Positions 37,058 through 44,848 are shown, counted from the stretch's first letter. The stretch is DNA of 64,000 nucleotides from Chryseobacterium mucoviscidosis (GCF_002177115.1 NZ_MVAG01000039.1:1-64000), one strand, 5' to 3'. The notes: generated by a model not told the origin, from the sequence alone. Numbers and translations are program-made.

Positions 37058-37570
37058 CTAATCAAGATTACCCATATACAGAAACCCTAAACACTTCTGG
37101 CTTTCCTCAATCGTTAAAGACTCTTTCAAATGATCCACGATTTTCGGAGAACTCCAGTAACATCCGATATTATTTGCAGTACAGGTAAGATACATATTCT
37201 GAACCGCCATGGAAACTGCTGCGATTTCTTCCCATTCCGGAACCATTCCGCTGAAATTGACAACAATGGAAACTACGGTATCTGCTTTATTGATTTTAAA
37301 ACCAATATCGTTGTATTTTTTTTCTAAAAAAAGTGTTTCGGGTTGGGTAGATTTGTAAATCGACTGCATTTCTAAAGCCAGTTTTGCTTTTTCTTCCCCT
37401 CTGAATATTTTGAAACGCCAAGGTTTTGTACGTTTATGATTGGGAGCTAAAGTTGCCGAATGTAAAATTTCGTCAAGAATTTCCTGTGAAATTTCTGTAT
37501 CCGAATAATCTTTCGGAAATATGCTTCTTCTTTGCTCTATGATTTCTTTTAAAACTTCTGCTTTATTCAT
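37058..37570 (-). CDS. nitroreductase family protein
   Basis: 170 residues, FMN-dependent nitroreductase fold. Visible: the N-terminal FMN-binding IIEQRRSIFPKDYSD, ILHSATLAPNHKRTKPWRFKIF (phosphate and ring contacts), the dimer helix AAVSMAVQNMYLTCTANNIGCYWSSP and C-terminal CLGFLYMGN. It resembles the YdjA-like short subgroup. Electron acceptor unknown. A TAnnTTTG element ends about 5 bases before its start codon. Confidence 0.88.
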   Translation of the reverse strand: MNKAEVLKEIIEQRRSIFPKDYSDTEISQEILDEILHSATLAPNHKRTKPWRFKIFRGEEKAKLALEMQSIYKSTQPETLFLEKKYNDIGFKINKADTVVSIVVNFSGMVPEWEEIAAVSMAVQNMYLTCTANNIGCYWSSPKIVDHLKESLTIEESQKCLGFLYMGNLD

Positions 37571-37575
37571 GAGCG

Positions 37576-37583
37576 CAAAATTA
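37576..37583 (-). promoter_or_regulatory. promoter placed directly at the nitroreductase start codon
   Basis: Minus-strand TAATTTTG (TAnnTTTG), 5 bases before the ATG at 37570, so a leaderless mRNA is expected. Confidence 0.5.
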
Positions 37584-37708
37584 CGAAAAAGTTGATGGTT
37601 GGCTATTGATAGCTGATAGTTTTTAGTTATTGATAATTTAGATTATCCGTTTATTTTAAAAGTTTATTTGTCGTTCTGACGAATATTCAACGTTAATATC
37701 ACTAAATA

Positions 37709-37744
37709 GATTCTTCACTCCGCTGCGCTCTATTCAGAATGACA
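37709..37744 (+). repeat. dispersed repeat, GATTCTTC...TCAGAATGACA type
   Basis: GATTCTTCACTCCGCTGCGC... ending in TCAGAATGACA; longer relative of the copy at 6588-6611. Confidence 0.6.
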
Positions 37745-37764
37745 GCAAGTGTTTAGTTTGAAAA

Positions 37765-37819
<55 letters not shown>

Positions 37820-37824
37820 AAATA

Positions 37825-38274
37825 TTAAAGTACCTCAACAATTTTCTGATGGATTTTATTGAGCGTAAATTCATCTCCGGGTTTCATGCCCATCATTTTC
37901 TTTGCCATCGGACTTTCGGAAGAGATCGCATAGAACCGGTCGCCTTCAAAAAAGAATTCTCCCAAGGAAACCGAAATATAAAATCTTGCTTTATTGGTAA
38001 TGACCAAAGATCCCAACTGAACTTTTTCGGTGGAATTATTCAGGACTTTAGCCATATTTCTTTTTAAATCGTTTAACGCTCCCAACTGACGCTGCATCTG
38101 GTAGATCTCTTCCTGCATCTCTTCTCTCATGCTGTCATATTTCGGAGTCTTTTTGATGTCGCGACTTGCTTCTAATGTAAATTCTATGAAGTTTTTTAAT
38201 TTTTCGATCTTTTCGGCAATCACGTTTTTTACATAATTTCTTATGTTGTTTTTCTCAAATACGGTCTTCTCCAT
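37825..38274 (-). CDS. GreA/GreB-like C-terminal domain protein
   Basis: 149 residues. An N-terminal helical half (about 1-80: IRNYVKNVIAEKIEKLKNFIEF...YQMQRQLGALNDLKRNMAKV) precedes a FKBP-like Gre C-terminal domain (about 85-149: VQLGSLVITNKARFYISVSLGEFFFEGDRFYAISSESPMAKKMMGMKPGDEFTLN). The long coiled coil with the acidic tip of true GreA is not evident, so it may bind RNA polymerase without GreA-type transcript cleavage. That is inference. Confidence 0.75.
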   Translation of the reverse strand: MEKTVFEKNNIRNYVKNVIAEKIEKLKNFIEFTLEASRDIKKTPKYDSMREEMQEEIYQMQRQLGALNDLKRNMAKVLNNSTEKVQLGSLVITNKARFYISVSLGEFFFEGDRFYAISSESPMAKKMMGMKPGDEFTLNKIHQKIVEVL

Positions 38275-38377
38275 ACATCAAATCTTTATATAAAGATAAT
38301 ATTTTTTCAATAATTCTTATTCGGCTTAACATAAAATAACAATTCCAAATATGGTGCTGAAATTTTAAAATAATTTC

Positions 38378-38385
38378 TACATTTG
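38378..38385 (+). promoter_or_regulatory. promoter of the DUF805 gene
   Basis: TACATTTG (TAnnTTTG), 30 bases before the start codon. Confidence 0.6.
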
Positions 38386-38415
38386 TTTTTTTAACGAATA
38401 AAAACTAAAAATACC

Positions 38416-38784
38416 ATGTTTAAAGCACCATTTTCTTTCGAGGGAAGAATTAGAAGAACAGAGTATGGACTATCCTATCTTATCTATTTAGTATTTTCTG
38501 TTCCCTTCAATCTTTATTTTAATATGAATAATAATGAAGAACCTTCAGGAGTTGTTCTTATTATCTTTTTACTATTGCTTATTCCTTTAGTGTGGTTTAT
38601 GTTAGCACAAGGAGCAAAAAGATGTCACGACAGAGGAAATTCAGGATGGTTCCAAATCATTCCCTTTTATTCCCTTTGGATGTTATTTGGAAACAGCGAC
38701 CATGGCCCGAATGAATATGGTCCCAACCCGAAAGGTGAAGGAAATTACAATTCAATTAATGAAATAGGTCAAAAAGAATATTAA
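38416..38784 (+). CDS. DUF805 membrane protein
   Basis: 122 residues. Family hallmarks: FSFEGRIRRTEYGLSYLIY at the N-terminus, two to three membrane helices, RCHDRGNSGWFQIIPFYSLWML (C-H-D-R-G-x-S-G-W) and the polar ending GPNEYGPNPKG. Function of DUF805 unknown. Own promoter and terminator. Confidence 0.88.
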   Translation: MFKAPFSFEGRIRRTEYGLSYLIYLVFSVPFNLYFNMNNNEEPSGVVLIIFLLLLIPLVWFMLAQGAKRCHDRGNSGWFQIIPFYSLWMLFGNSDHGPNEYGPNPKGEGNYNSINEIGQKEY

Positions 38785-38790
38785 ATAAAT

Positions 38791-38826
38791 AAGCCTTGCG
38801 AGTAATTTCACAAGGCTTTCTTTTTA
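38791..38826. terminator. bidirectional terminator
   Basis: AAGCCTTG and CAAGGCTT stem with T-run, between convergent genes ending at 38784 (+) and 38824 (-). Confidence 0.75.
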
Positions 38827-39357
38827 TTTTTCTACTAATTTCTTCAGATTATTAAGTCCTTCTTCGTAGGATTTTCCCATTTGGTAATCCATCATCGGCC
38901 GCATTATTTTCATCATCGGATCCTGCTCTGTATCCATCGTCCAGGTTACTTTTGTTCCGTTTCCTTCTGGAGACAAAGCGATTTCTGAGGTTGCCTGTCC
39001 TGCAAACGGTCTTTCAAAAATCATTTCTGTTTTCTGCTTTTGGTCTGTAACCAACTCTTTCATTTCCTGACAACCTGCTCCTGCATCATCATTTTTGCTG
39101 TCCCAGCAATACTTATCTCCAACCTGACCTTCGTTTCCGGAATACACAATTTTCATATTCGGATCCAGCTTCATCCACGGATTCCACTGATTAAAAGCTT
39201 TCATGGAACTGATCTGTTTCCAGACTTTCTCTTTCGGAGCATTCATCACCATCGATTTTTCGTAATGATAGTTTTTGCCAAATGCCACCATTGCGATCAA
39301 AGCATAAACAACAATTAATAGTAAAATGATACCAAAAACTTTTAAAATTTTTTTCAT
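38824..39357 (-). CDS. SRPBCC family protein with N-terminal membrane anchor
   Basis: 177 residues: one N-terminal membrane helix (about 4-27), then a polyketide-cyclase/START-like domain (YHYEKSMVMNAPKEKVWKQISSMKAFNQWNPWMKLD ... GTKVTWTMDTEQ). It probably binds a hydrophobic ligand at the membrane; no ligand can be named. Stands alone. Confidence 0.82.
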   Translation of the reverse strand: MKKILKVFGIILLLIVVYALIAMVAFGKNYHYEKSMVMNAPKEKVWKQISSMKAFNQWNPWMKLDPNMKIVYSGNEGQVGDKYCWDSKNDDAGAGCQEMKELVTDQKQKTEMIFERPFAGQATSEIALSPEGNGTKVTWTMDTEQDPMMKIMRPMMDYQMGKSYEEGLNNLKKLVEK

Positions 39358-39568
39358 CGTTATTAAAATTTAGGGTTATAATTTTTATGATAAGGACACT
39401 TCAATTTGCTGTCAAAATTAATCAATCCGGCTTCATCTTGACTTTCCATATGACAAGATTATACAATAATATCAATTTTGTCACAACTTCCTTTCAGGCA
39501 TCATTTTTGAGCTTTTTCGCTGTCGGTTCCGGAGAATCATTAAATTTACAACAATTAAAAATCAGAAT

Positions 39569-41623
39569 ATGAATATTTTAACAGAAAAATTTACCACACC
39601 ATATCATTCAGCGCCCTTCGATCAAATCAAAAATGAAAATTATATTCCTGCTTTTAAGGAATTAATTCAAAAATCTGAAGAAGAAATTAACGCTATCGTT
39701 GATAATCAGGACGCCCCGACTTTCGAAAACGTAATTGAAGCATTGGCTTATTCCGGCGAACAGCTTGATGTAGTTTCCAATATATTTTTCAATTTAAATT
39801 CGGCAGAAACCAGCGATGAAATCCAAAAGATCGCACAGGAAGTTTCTCCGATTTTAACAGAATATTCTTCAAAAATTTCTCAAAACGAAGCCCTTTTCAG
39901 TAAAATTAAAAAAGTGTACGATGAAAAAGAGAAATACAACCTCAACGAAGAGCAGGAAATGCTTCTGAATGAAACGTACAAAGGTTTTGTGAGAAGCGGT
40001 GCTTTATTAAATGAAGAAGACAAAGAGAAATTAAAGAAAATCAGCATGGATTTGTCTTTAAAATCACTTCAGTTCGGGCAGAATGTGTTGGCTTCGACGA
40101 ATAATTATTTTAAACATATCACCAATAAAGAAGATCTTGCGGGAATTCCGGATGCTATTCTGGAACAATATGCTGAAGAAGCCAAAGAAAGAAATCTGGA
40201 AGGATGGGTGGTAACGTTACAATATCCAAGTTACATTCCGTTCATGACGTATGCTGAAAACCGCGAATTGAGAAAGGAAATTGCTTTGGCAAACGGCAAA
40301 AAGTCTTTCGACGGCGGAGAATTTGATAATCAGAATTTAATTAAAGAGCTTCTTTCTTTAAAACAGCAAAAAGCTGAATTGTTAGGCTATAAAAACTACG
40401 CAGATTATGTTCTGGAGGAAAGAATGGCAAAATCTCCGACAAAAGTTATCGATTTTCTGAACGAACTTTTAACCAAAGCAAAACCTTATGCCGATAAAGA
40501 AATTGAAGAGTTGAAATCTTTGGCAAAAGCAGACGGAATTGAAGAAATGCAAGGCTATGACCACGCTTTTTATGCAGAAAAACTCCGCAAAGCAAAATAT
40601 GATCTTAATGATGAAGAATTAAAGCCTTATTTTCCGTTAAATCAGGTTCAGGATGCGGTTTTCGGATTGGCAGAACAACTTTTCGGATTAACTTTTGAGG
40701 AAAGAAACGATATTTCGAAATATCATGAAGAGGTAAAGGTTTATGAGGTAAAAGAAGTCTTCGACTCCGCTCAGACTTCCAACCAAGAATCATCAACCCA
40801 CTTCAAAGCGCTGCTTTATGTAGATTATTTCCCTCGAAAAGGCAAAAGAGCGGGAGCCTGGATGACGAGCTATAAAAACCAGTACAAAAAAGACGGCGAA
40901 AATTCCCGTCCTCATATTTCTATCGTTTGTAATTTCAGTAAGCCGACGAAGGATACTCCAAGTTTACTCACGTTTCAGGAAGTGACGACTCTGTTCCACG
41001 AATTTGGTCACGCCCTTCACGGAATGCTTGCCGATACGCAATACCCTACTCTTTCGGGAACTTCTGTAAAATGGGATTTCGTGGAGCTGCCTTCTCAATT
41101 CCTTGAAAATTTCTGCTACGAACCGGAATTCTTAAAAACGTTCGCAAAACATTACAAAACAGGAGAAGTTTTGCCGGATGAAAAAATTGAGAAAATAGCA
41201 CAGTCGAAAAACTTTATGGAGGGTTACCAGACATTGAGACAGCTTGGTTTCGGATTACTGGATATGAATTACCATACGAAAGTCGGAGAGTTGGAGAATA
41301 AGAGTGTGAAGGAGTTTGAGGATGAATATACAAAAGCAACACAGTTATACCCTGCGAATCCTGAAACGGCGATGAGTCCGAGTTTTTCACATATTTTTCA
41401 GGGTGGATATTCTGCGGGATATTATTCTTATAAATGGGCGGAAGTTCTGGATGCCGACGCCTTCCAATATTTTAAAGAAAACGGAATTTTCAATCCTGAA
41501 ATTGCTGCAAAATATAAAGTTCTTCTTTCTTCCGGCGGTACAAAAGATCCAATGGAACTGTACAAGAATTTCAGAGGAAGCGAACCGAAAGTGGAAAGTT
41601 TGCTGAAGAGGGCGTTTGGATAA
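39569..41623 (+). CDS. M3 family metallopeptidase (oligopeptidase/dipeptidyl carboxypeptidase type)
   Basis: 684-residue zinc peptidase with the HEFGHALHG motif at about 477-485 and the following glutamate in WDFVELPSQFLENF. N-terminal helical domain 1-250 shapes the channel as in Dcp/OpdA. It degrades short peptides in the cytoplasm (no signal peptide). An unusual insertion DSAQTSNQESST (about 398-409), just before FKALLYVDYFPRKGKR, is encoded by text matching the dispersed repeat family (40759-40774). Confidence 0.93.
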   Translation: MNILTEKFTTPYHSAPFDQIKNENYIPAFKELIQKSEEEINAIVDNQDAPTFENVIEALAYSGEQLDVVSNIFFNLNSAETSDEIQKIAQEVSPILTEYSSKISQNEALFSKIKKVYDEKEKYNLNEEQEMLLNETYKGFVRSGALLNEEDKEKLKKISMDLSLKSLQFGQNVLASTNNYFKHITNKEDLAGIPDAILEQYAEEAKERNLEGWVVTLQYPSYIPFMTYAENRELRKEIALANGKKSFDGGEFDNQNLIKELLSLKQQKAELLGYKNYADYVLEERMAKSPTKVIDFLNELLTKAKPYADKEIEELKSLAKADGIEEMQGYDHAFYAEKLRKAKYDLNDEELKPYFPLNQVQDAVFGLAEQLFGLTFEERNDISKYHEEVKVYEVKEVFDSAQTSNQESSTHFKALLYVDYFPRKGKRAGAWMTSYKNQYKKDGENSRPHISIVCNFSKPTKDTPSLLTFQEVTTLFHEFGHALHGMLADTQYPTLSGTSVKWDFVELPSQFLENFCYEPEFLKTFAKHYKTGEVLPDEKIEKIAQSKNFMEGYQTLRQLGFGLLDMNYHTKVGELENKSVKEFEDEYTKATQLYPANPETAMSPSFSHIFQGGYSAGYYSYKWAEVLDADAFQYFKENGIFNPEIAAKYKVLLSSGGTKDPMELYKNFRGSEPKVESLLKRAFG
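40759..40774 (+). repeat. dispersed-repeat-like text inside the M3 peptidase gene
   Basis: CTTCGACTCCGCTCAG resembles the CTTCGACAAGCTCAG arm at 11488-11502. It is read in frame and adds a Ser/Thr/Gln-rich stretch to the enzyme. Confidence 0.5.
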
Positions 41624-41633
41624 AAACATTTAT

Positions 41634-41670
41634 AAAACCATTAAGTTATTGAGCTTAATGGTTTTATTTT
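41634..41670 (+). terminator. intrinsic terminator after the M3 peptidase gene
   Basis: AAAACCATTAAG and CTTAATGGTTTT make a 12-bp stem followed by ATTTT. Confidence 0.85.
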
Positions 41671-41875
41671 AAAAATCCGTGATGAAATTTTCAGCTATTC
41701 TTTAATTATAATCTGAAACGCAAAGCTTTATATTCAGAGCTAAATATTTAAGTAAAGCAAAGTGAGGCAGATTTCATCTGCTATGAAGCGCAAGTTTCAT
41801 CATCCGCACATAACGGAAATATACTTGTTCTCTTTCATCTTAAAAATTGTTTTTACTTTGCATAGAATTAAAATT

Positions 41876-41883
41876 TATATTTG
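41876..41883 (+). promoter_or_regulatory. promoter of the 41918 gene
   Basis: TATATTTG (TAnnTTTG), 34 bases before the start codon. Confidence 0.6.
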
Positions 41884-41917
41884 AGAATCCGCTTTAAACC
41901 AATTCGAAATTAAAACC

Positions 41918-42349
41918 ATGGAATTAATTAAAGACATTGTCTGTCAGGTTTATTTTGACGGCAAATCAACCGAAAAAATTTTTGAACTTTTAGATCTTTA
42001 TCTGCCTAAATACGAACCGTTGAATTTAGATTATACTTCCAGAATGGATAGTGAAGAAGGCTTTAGCAGCAATAAAGAAATGATCGATTATTTTGTAAAT
42101 ACAGATCATATTGACCAGACCTTTTACTGGAATCAATACACTGACAATCCTGATAGAATTTTGTTTGGCGTTAATATAACTGATGATAATAAAACTGTCT
42201 TCAGTTTAACTATTGACGGAACCATTACCTTAGCTGAAATTTATTTAAATGATTTGAAACAAAGGCTGAATTCTGATATCGGAGTTATTACTTTTTTTAA
42301 TCCTGCAGAGTATGAGAATGGGCTTGATTTTAAAATGAAGTATGAATAA
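41918..42349 (+). CDS. cytoplasmic protein of unknown function (143 aa)
   Basis: 143 residues, acidic, no signal peptide or membrane helix, no recognised family. The pattern of alternating strands and helices (RILFGVNITDDNKTVFSLTIDG, ITLAEIYLNDLKQRL) recalls small immunity-type proteins but this is only a resemblance. It has its own promoter. The next gene also has its own promoter, 18 bases after this stop codon, so the two need not be one operon. Confidence 0.6.
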   Translation: MELIKDIVCQVYFDGKSTEKIFELLDLYLPKYEPLNLDYTSRMDSEEGFSSNKEMIDYFVNTDHIDQTFYWNQYTDNPDRILFGVNITDDNKTVFSLTIDGTITLAEIYLNDLKQRLNSDIGVITFFNPAEYENGLDFKMKYE

Positions 42350-42366
42350 TTTTCACAGTTTATTAT

Positions 42367-42374
42367 TAGATTTG
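42367..42374 (+). promoter_or_regulatory. promoter of the protein-plus-tRNA transcription unit
   Basis: TAGATTTG is an exact TAnnTTTG match 15 bases before the ATG at 42390. No TTG at the usual -33 distance. It would drive the 438-residue protein and the two tRNAs behind it. Confidence 0.6.
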
Positions 42375-42389
42375 AAATAAAAAGTGACA

Positions 42390-43706
42390 ATGTATAATAT
42401 CAAAGATCTTTACAAAACCTTAGAAGAACGACGACGTCCGGAAGATGTTGCGGAAATGATTGTTGAACTTATGAAAGATCAACTTTCAACTCATGAAAAT
42501 CAAATTCTGGAAAAAACAGCAAAAGGATCTCTGAATAGAAATCTGTATGGCTATACTTCAATGTTGGAAAGTTTTGGAACTACAGTTGGTGCAGAAGTCC
42601 AAATTAATAAAGCCATAGAAGTCTTTAAGATTGAAATTCAAAAAACTGACAAATTTGGTAGTAAGACAGAAGATATTGAAGATTTTTTAAATAAGACTTC
42701 TCCCCTCATTTTTAAATCTGTTGGTCAGAATAATTTTAAGACAGACAGACTGAACAAGATTCAAAGAAAAGAAATTGGTCTGGATATTTCTAAAAGAAAT
42801 TACAATAAAAAATGGCGTCTCCTAAAAAGAATCGAAAAGAAATTAAAAACACTAATTCAGGAAACTAAAAAGCTTGAATTTCAAAAAATTTCAAAACATG
42901 GACTAAGTCACACGATAAATTTTGAGGATTTTCAATCTGATCTAAATACTGCCTGTTTTATCGCCTATTATAATGCACGCTGCAATATGAGAAGTGTATT
43001 TACCAATCAAAGTCAGGAAAGACCATTTGATGAAATTTGCGAAGTTTTATTCGGGAGATGTAAAGAAAATCCTGAAAATACAAATTGGTGGGCAATTTCT
43101 CATATTTACACAAGCGATATAACTTTAAATTATTTAAATGATGAACAAAAAGGAAAACTTTTGGGAAAATGGACATCTATTATTCAGGAAATCTCCGGTT
43201 TTTTAGAAGTTCTATGGAATAATAACGATATCAATCGCCAGACAATGGCTGTAAAACGCGGAAATGATTCTACAACCTGGAACAATACCGCCGGAGCATG
43301 GAATAATGCGAGAGACAATTGGATGAATATCATTTATGCAATGGGAATGGGTTATATCCTTGAAGACATTTGCTTTGGAAAAGTCATGAGATTAATGGCT
43401 GCAGATGTTGTTGCGTGGCATTATGCAACAGGCAGTAAGATTGATCCTAATACAGAGGTTTGGAATAAGATCCCTCTACCTTGGGAAGTTTTTCAGGAAA
43501 AAGCATTTTGCAATAAAAAATTAATTACAGATATTTGCAGAGAAGCAGGAATAGATCCGGAAAAATCAGGATGGATCGCACCAAGAGAACATTCTGTTGC
43601 GAAATTTAAACCGACACCCGAACTTGTACACGGTGTAACGGTTTCAAATCCATTTATGGCAATGATTCTAAGAAAGAACAAATTTTTCTCAGGAAAAAAT
43701 AAATAA
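42390..43706 (+). CDS. unrecognised 438-residue protein directly upstream of two odd tRNAs
   Basis: I do not recognise this family. ATG at 42390 is preferred over GTG at 42384 (two codons earlier) because it is the stronger start. The protein is soluble and mostly helical. N-terminal segment EERRRPEDVAEMIVELMKD (12-30); a strongly basic helix at 135-163 (KRNYNKKWRLLKRIEKKLK) that could contact RNA; Trp-rich segments at 233-234 and 297-311 (KRGNDSTTWNNTAGAWN, with W297, W304, W311); H344; and a conserved-looking tail with REH at 399-401 and H414. There are no class I or II synthetase motifs, no Walker motifs and no membrane segments. Its stop codon is one base from the first tRNA, so protein and tRNAs share a transcript. 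A role in making, modifying, charging or cleaving those tRNAs is inference from position. Confidence 0.7.
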   Translation: MYNIKDLYKTLEERRRPEDVAEMIVELMKDQLSTHENQILEKTAKGSLNRNLYGYTSMLESFGTTVGAEVQINKAIEVFKIEIQKTDKFGSKTEDIEDFLNKTSPLIFKSVGQNNFKTDRLNKIQRKEIGLDISKRNYNKKWRLLKRIEKKLKTLIQETKKLEFQKISKHGLSHTINFEDFQSDLNTACFIAYYNARCNMRSVFTNQSQERPFDEICEVLFGRCKENPENTNWWAISHIYTSDITLNYLNDEQKGKLLGKWTSIIQEISGFLEVLWNNNDINRQTMAVKRGNDSTTWNNTAGAWNNARDNWMNIIYAMGMGYILEDICFGKVMRLMAADVVAWHYATGSKIDPNTEVWNKIPLPWEVFQEKAFCNKKLITDICREAGIDPEKSGWIAPREHSVAKFKPTPELVHGVTVSNPFMAMILRKNKFFSGKNK

Positions 43707-43707
43707 A

Positions 43708-43780
43708 GACAGGTTAATTCAGTGGTAGAATATCCGGCTCTTCTTCCGGATTGACGTAGGTTCGAGCCCTACATCTGTCT
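43708..43780 (+). tRNA. noncanonical tRNA 1 with 8-nt anticodon loop
   Basis: Complete cloverleaf. Acceptor stem GACAGGT/ATCTGTC (7 pairs, one G-U), discriminator T, D stem ATTC/GAAT with 7-base loop AGTGGTA, anticodon stem TCCGG/CCGGA, 5-base variable loop, T stem GTAGG/CCTAC with loop TTCGAGC. The anticodon loop is CTCTTCTT: eight bases instead of seven. Read after T33, a triplet would be CTT and a quadruplet CTTC; the base after CTTC is T, where a purine is normal. CCA is not encoded. It begins one base after the stop codon of the 438-residue protein. The amino acid cannot be assigned. Confidence 0.85.
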
Positions 43781-43785
43781 TGGTA

Positions 43786-43858
43786 TCTGATATAGCTCAG
43801 CGGCAGAGTACCCGGCTCTTCACCCGGGAGGACACAGGTTCGAGCCCTGTTATCAGAA
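43786..43858 (+). tRNA. noncanonical tRNA 2 with 8-nt anticodon loop
   Basis: Second cloverleaf, five bases after the first. Acceptor stem TCTGATA/TATCAGA (7 perfect pairs), discriminator A, D stem GCTC/GAGT with loop AGCGGCA, anticodon stem CCCGG/CCGGG, variable loop AGGAC, T stem ACAGG/CCTGT with loop TTCGAGC. The anticodon loop CTCTTCAC again has eight bases. It equals the tRNA-Glu type loop CTTTCAC with one C inserted after T33; alternatively it presents a quadruplet CTTC followed by the expected A37. Stem position 27-43 is C-G here and T-A in tRNA 1, a compensating change that supports the 8-base loop over a 7-base loop with a mismatch. Confidence 0.87.
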
Positions 43859-43878
43859 CAAAAATTATATTCAATGAA

Positions 43879-43910
43879 TCCTTTACTGTGTTTAAAGGGT
43901 CTATCTTTTT
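43879..43910 (+). terminator. possible weak terminator after the tRNA pair
   Basis: CCTTTA and TAAAGG form a 6-bp stem followed by GTCTATCTTTTT, 20 bases after tRNA 2. Confidence 0.4.
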
Positions 43911-43945
43911 AAAGAACACATTTTAATCGCCTTAGTGTATTCTTA

Positions 43946-44365
43946 ATGAAAATAAAATTTACACTTTTCGTCGCCCTGTTATTTTCTTTCGCTTTACAAT
44001 CCCAAAGAAGAAATGATTTTCCGTATTCTGATAAAATCCCGAATTGTGACATGATTAAAAATGGAACTTTTTCCAGATATAGCCAAGATAATCGGTTTAA
44101 AGTGAAATTTTCTGACAATAAAATGACAGAAATCTATGGGAAAAATACCGTTACGATAGAAAGTAATATAAAAATGCTGAGTAAATGTAAATTTAAAGCG
44201 GAAATAAAAAATATAAAAACAAAATATAAAATGCCGGACAGCTTATTTTATGTTGGTAAGAAAACGGAATATGAAGTGGTAGAAACAGGAAAAAACTATA
44301 TTATTTATGATTATCGGTGCAATGAAGGCAAAAACATTTGTTCGGAAATTTTAGAAAAAAAATAA
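43946..44365 (+). CDS. small secreted protein of unknown function (139 aa)
   Basis: Signal peptide MKIKFTLFVALLFSFALQSQ, then a mature protein of about 119 residues with four Cys (CDMIKNGTF, LSKCKFK, YRCNEGKNICSE) that could form two disulfides. No family recognised. First of a run of small genes on the same strand. Confidence 0.6.
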   Translation: MKIKFTLFVALLFSFALQSQRRNDFPYSDKIPNCDMIKNGTFSRYSQDNRFKVKFSDNKMTEIYGKNTVTIESNIKMLSKCKFKAEIKNIKTKYKMPDSLFYVGKKTEYEVVETGKNYIIYDYRCNEGKNICSEILEKK

Positions 44366-44370
44366 AAATC

Positions 44371-44754
44371 ATGAATAATATAAACACAAGACTCCAAAAC
44401 GTAAAAAAACTCCAGGCAAAAAGATGGGAAAATGAAGATCATTGGGATGCAATTAACGATCTTTTAATCAAAGAACTGGATGAAATTTTAGCGCTTGAAC
44501 CGGAAAATACTTCCGCTTTAATCAACATTGCTGCAATCTATTCTGATATGGGAGAAGACGAGCAGGCTTTAAAACATCTTCATAAGGCATTAAATCTGGG
44601 TTCGGCGGATAAAAATCTGTTCGTCAATCTTGCAATTGTGATGACTTATATGGGAAAGCATCCTGAAGAATATCATGAATTTTTGGAAATTGCAGAAGAC
44701 AAAACAGAAGATCCGTTAACTTTTAAAGCTCATTTTGATCCGGAGTCGCGTTGA
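44371..44754 (+). CDS. TPR-like protein (127 aa)
   Basis: ATG at 44371 (MNNINTRLQNVKKLQAKRW) avoids overlap with the preceding gene; an earlier start at 44338 would overlap it by 28 bases. The middle shows tetratricopeptide-like helices: ALEPENTSALINIAAIYSDMGEDEQALKHLHKAL and NLFVNLAIVMTYMGKHPEEYHEFL. A protein-binding role is likely; partner unknown. Confidence 0.7.
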   Translation: MNNINTRLQNVKKLQAKRWENEDHWDAINDLLIKELDEILALEPENTSALINIAAIYSDMGEDEQALKHLHKALNLGSADKNLFVNLAIVMTYMGKHPEEYHEFLEIAEDKTEDPLTFKAHFDPESR

Positions 44755-44848
44755 GAATTTTATAAAAAAAAGATTCTGTTTACTAATCAATTCCCAATTT
44801 TTCTGTAATTTCAGCATTTTTAAAAAACATAAATAATAACCATCTCCT

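Noticed and set aside
36838..37065. 75-residue minus-strand frame with SFGAAPPRRNPRKKRLVRAG
   Set aside because: It is made of the GC-rich palindrome and flanking repeat and overlaps the rpsP start region; no promoter or family support.
42390..43706. TROVE/Ro protein with tRNA-like Y RNAs
   Set aside because: Ro proteins have a HEAT-repeat ring and a VWA-type metal site (DxSxS); no such motif is visible, and these RNAs are full cloverleafs.
43708..43780. ordinary tRNA-Lys(CTT) or tRNA-Arg(TCT) reading of the first tRNA
   Set aside because: A 7-base loop would need a C-C mismatch and weaker pairs in the anticodon stem and a pyrimidine at position 37; the 8-base loop gives perfect stems in both tRNAs.
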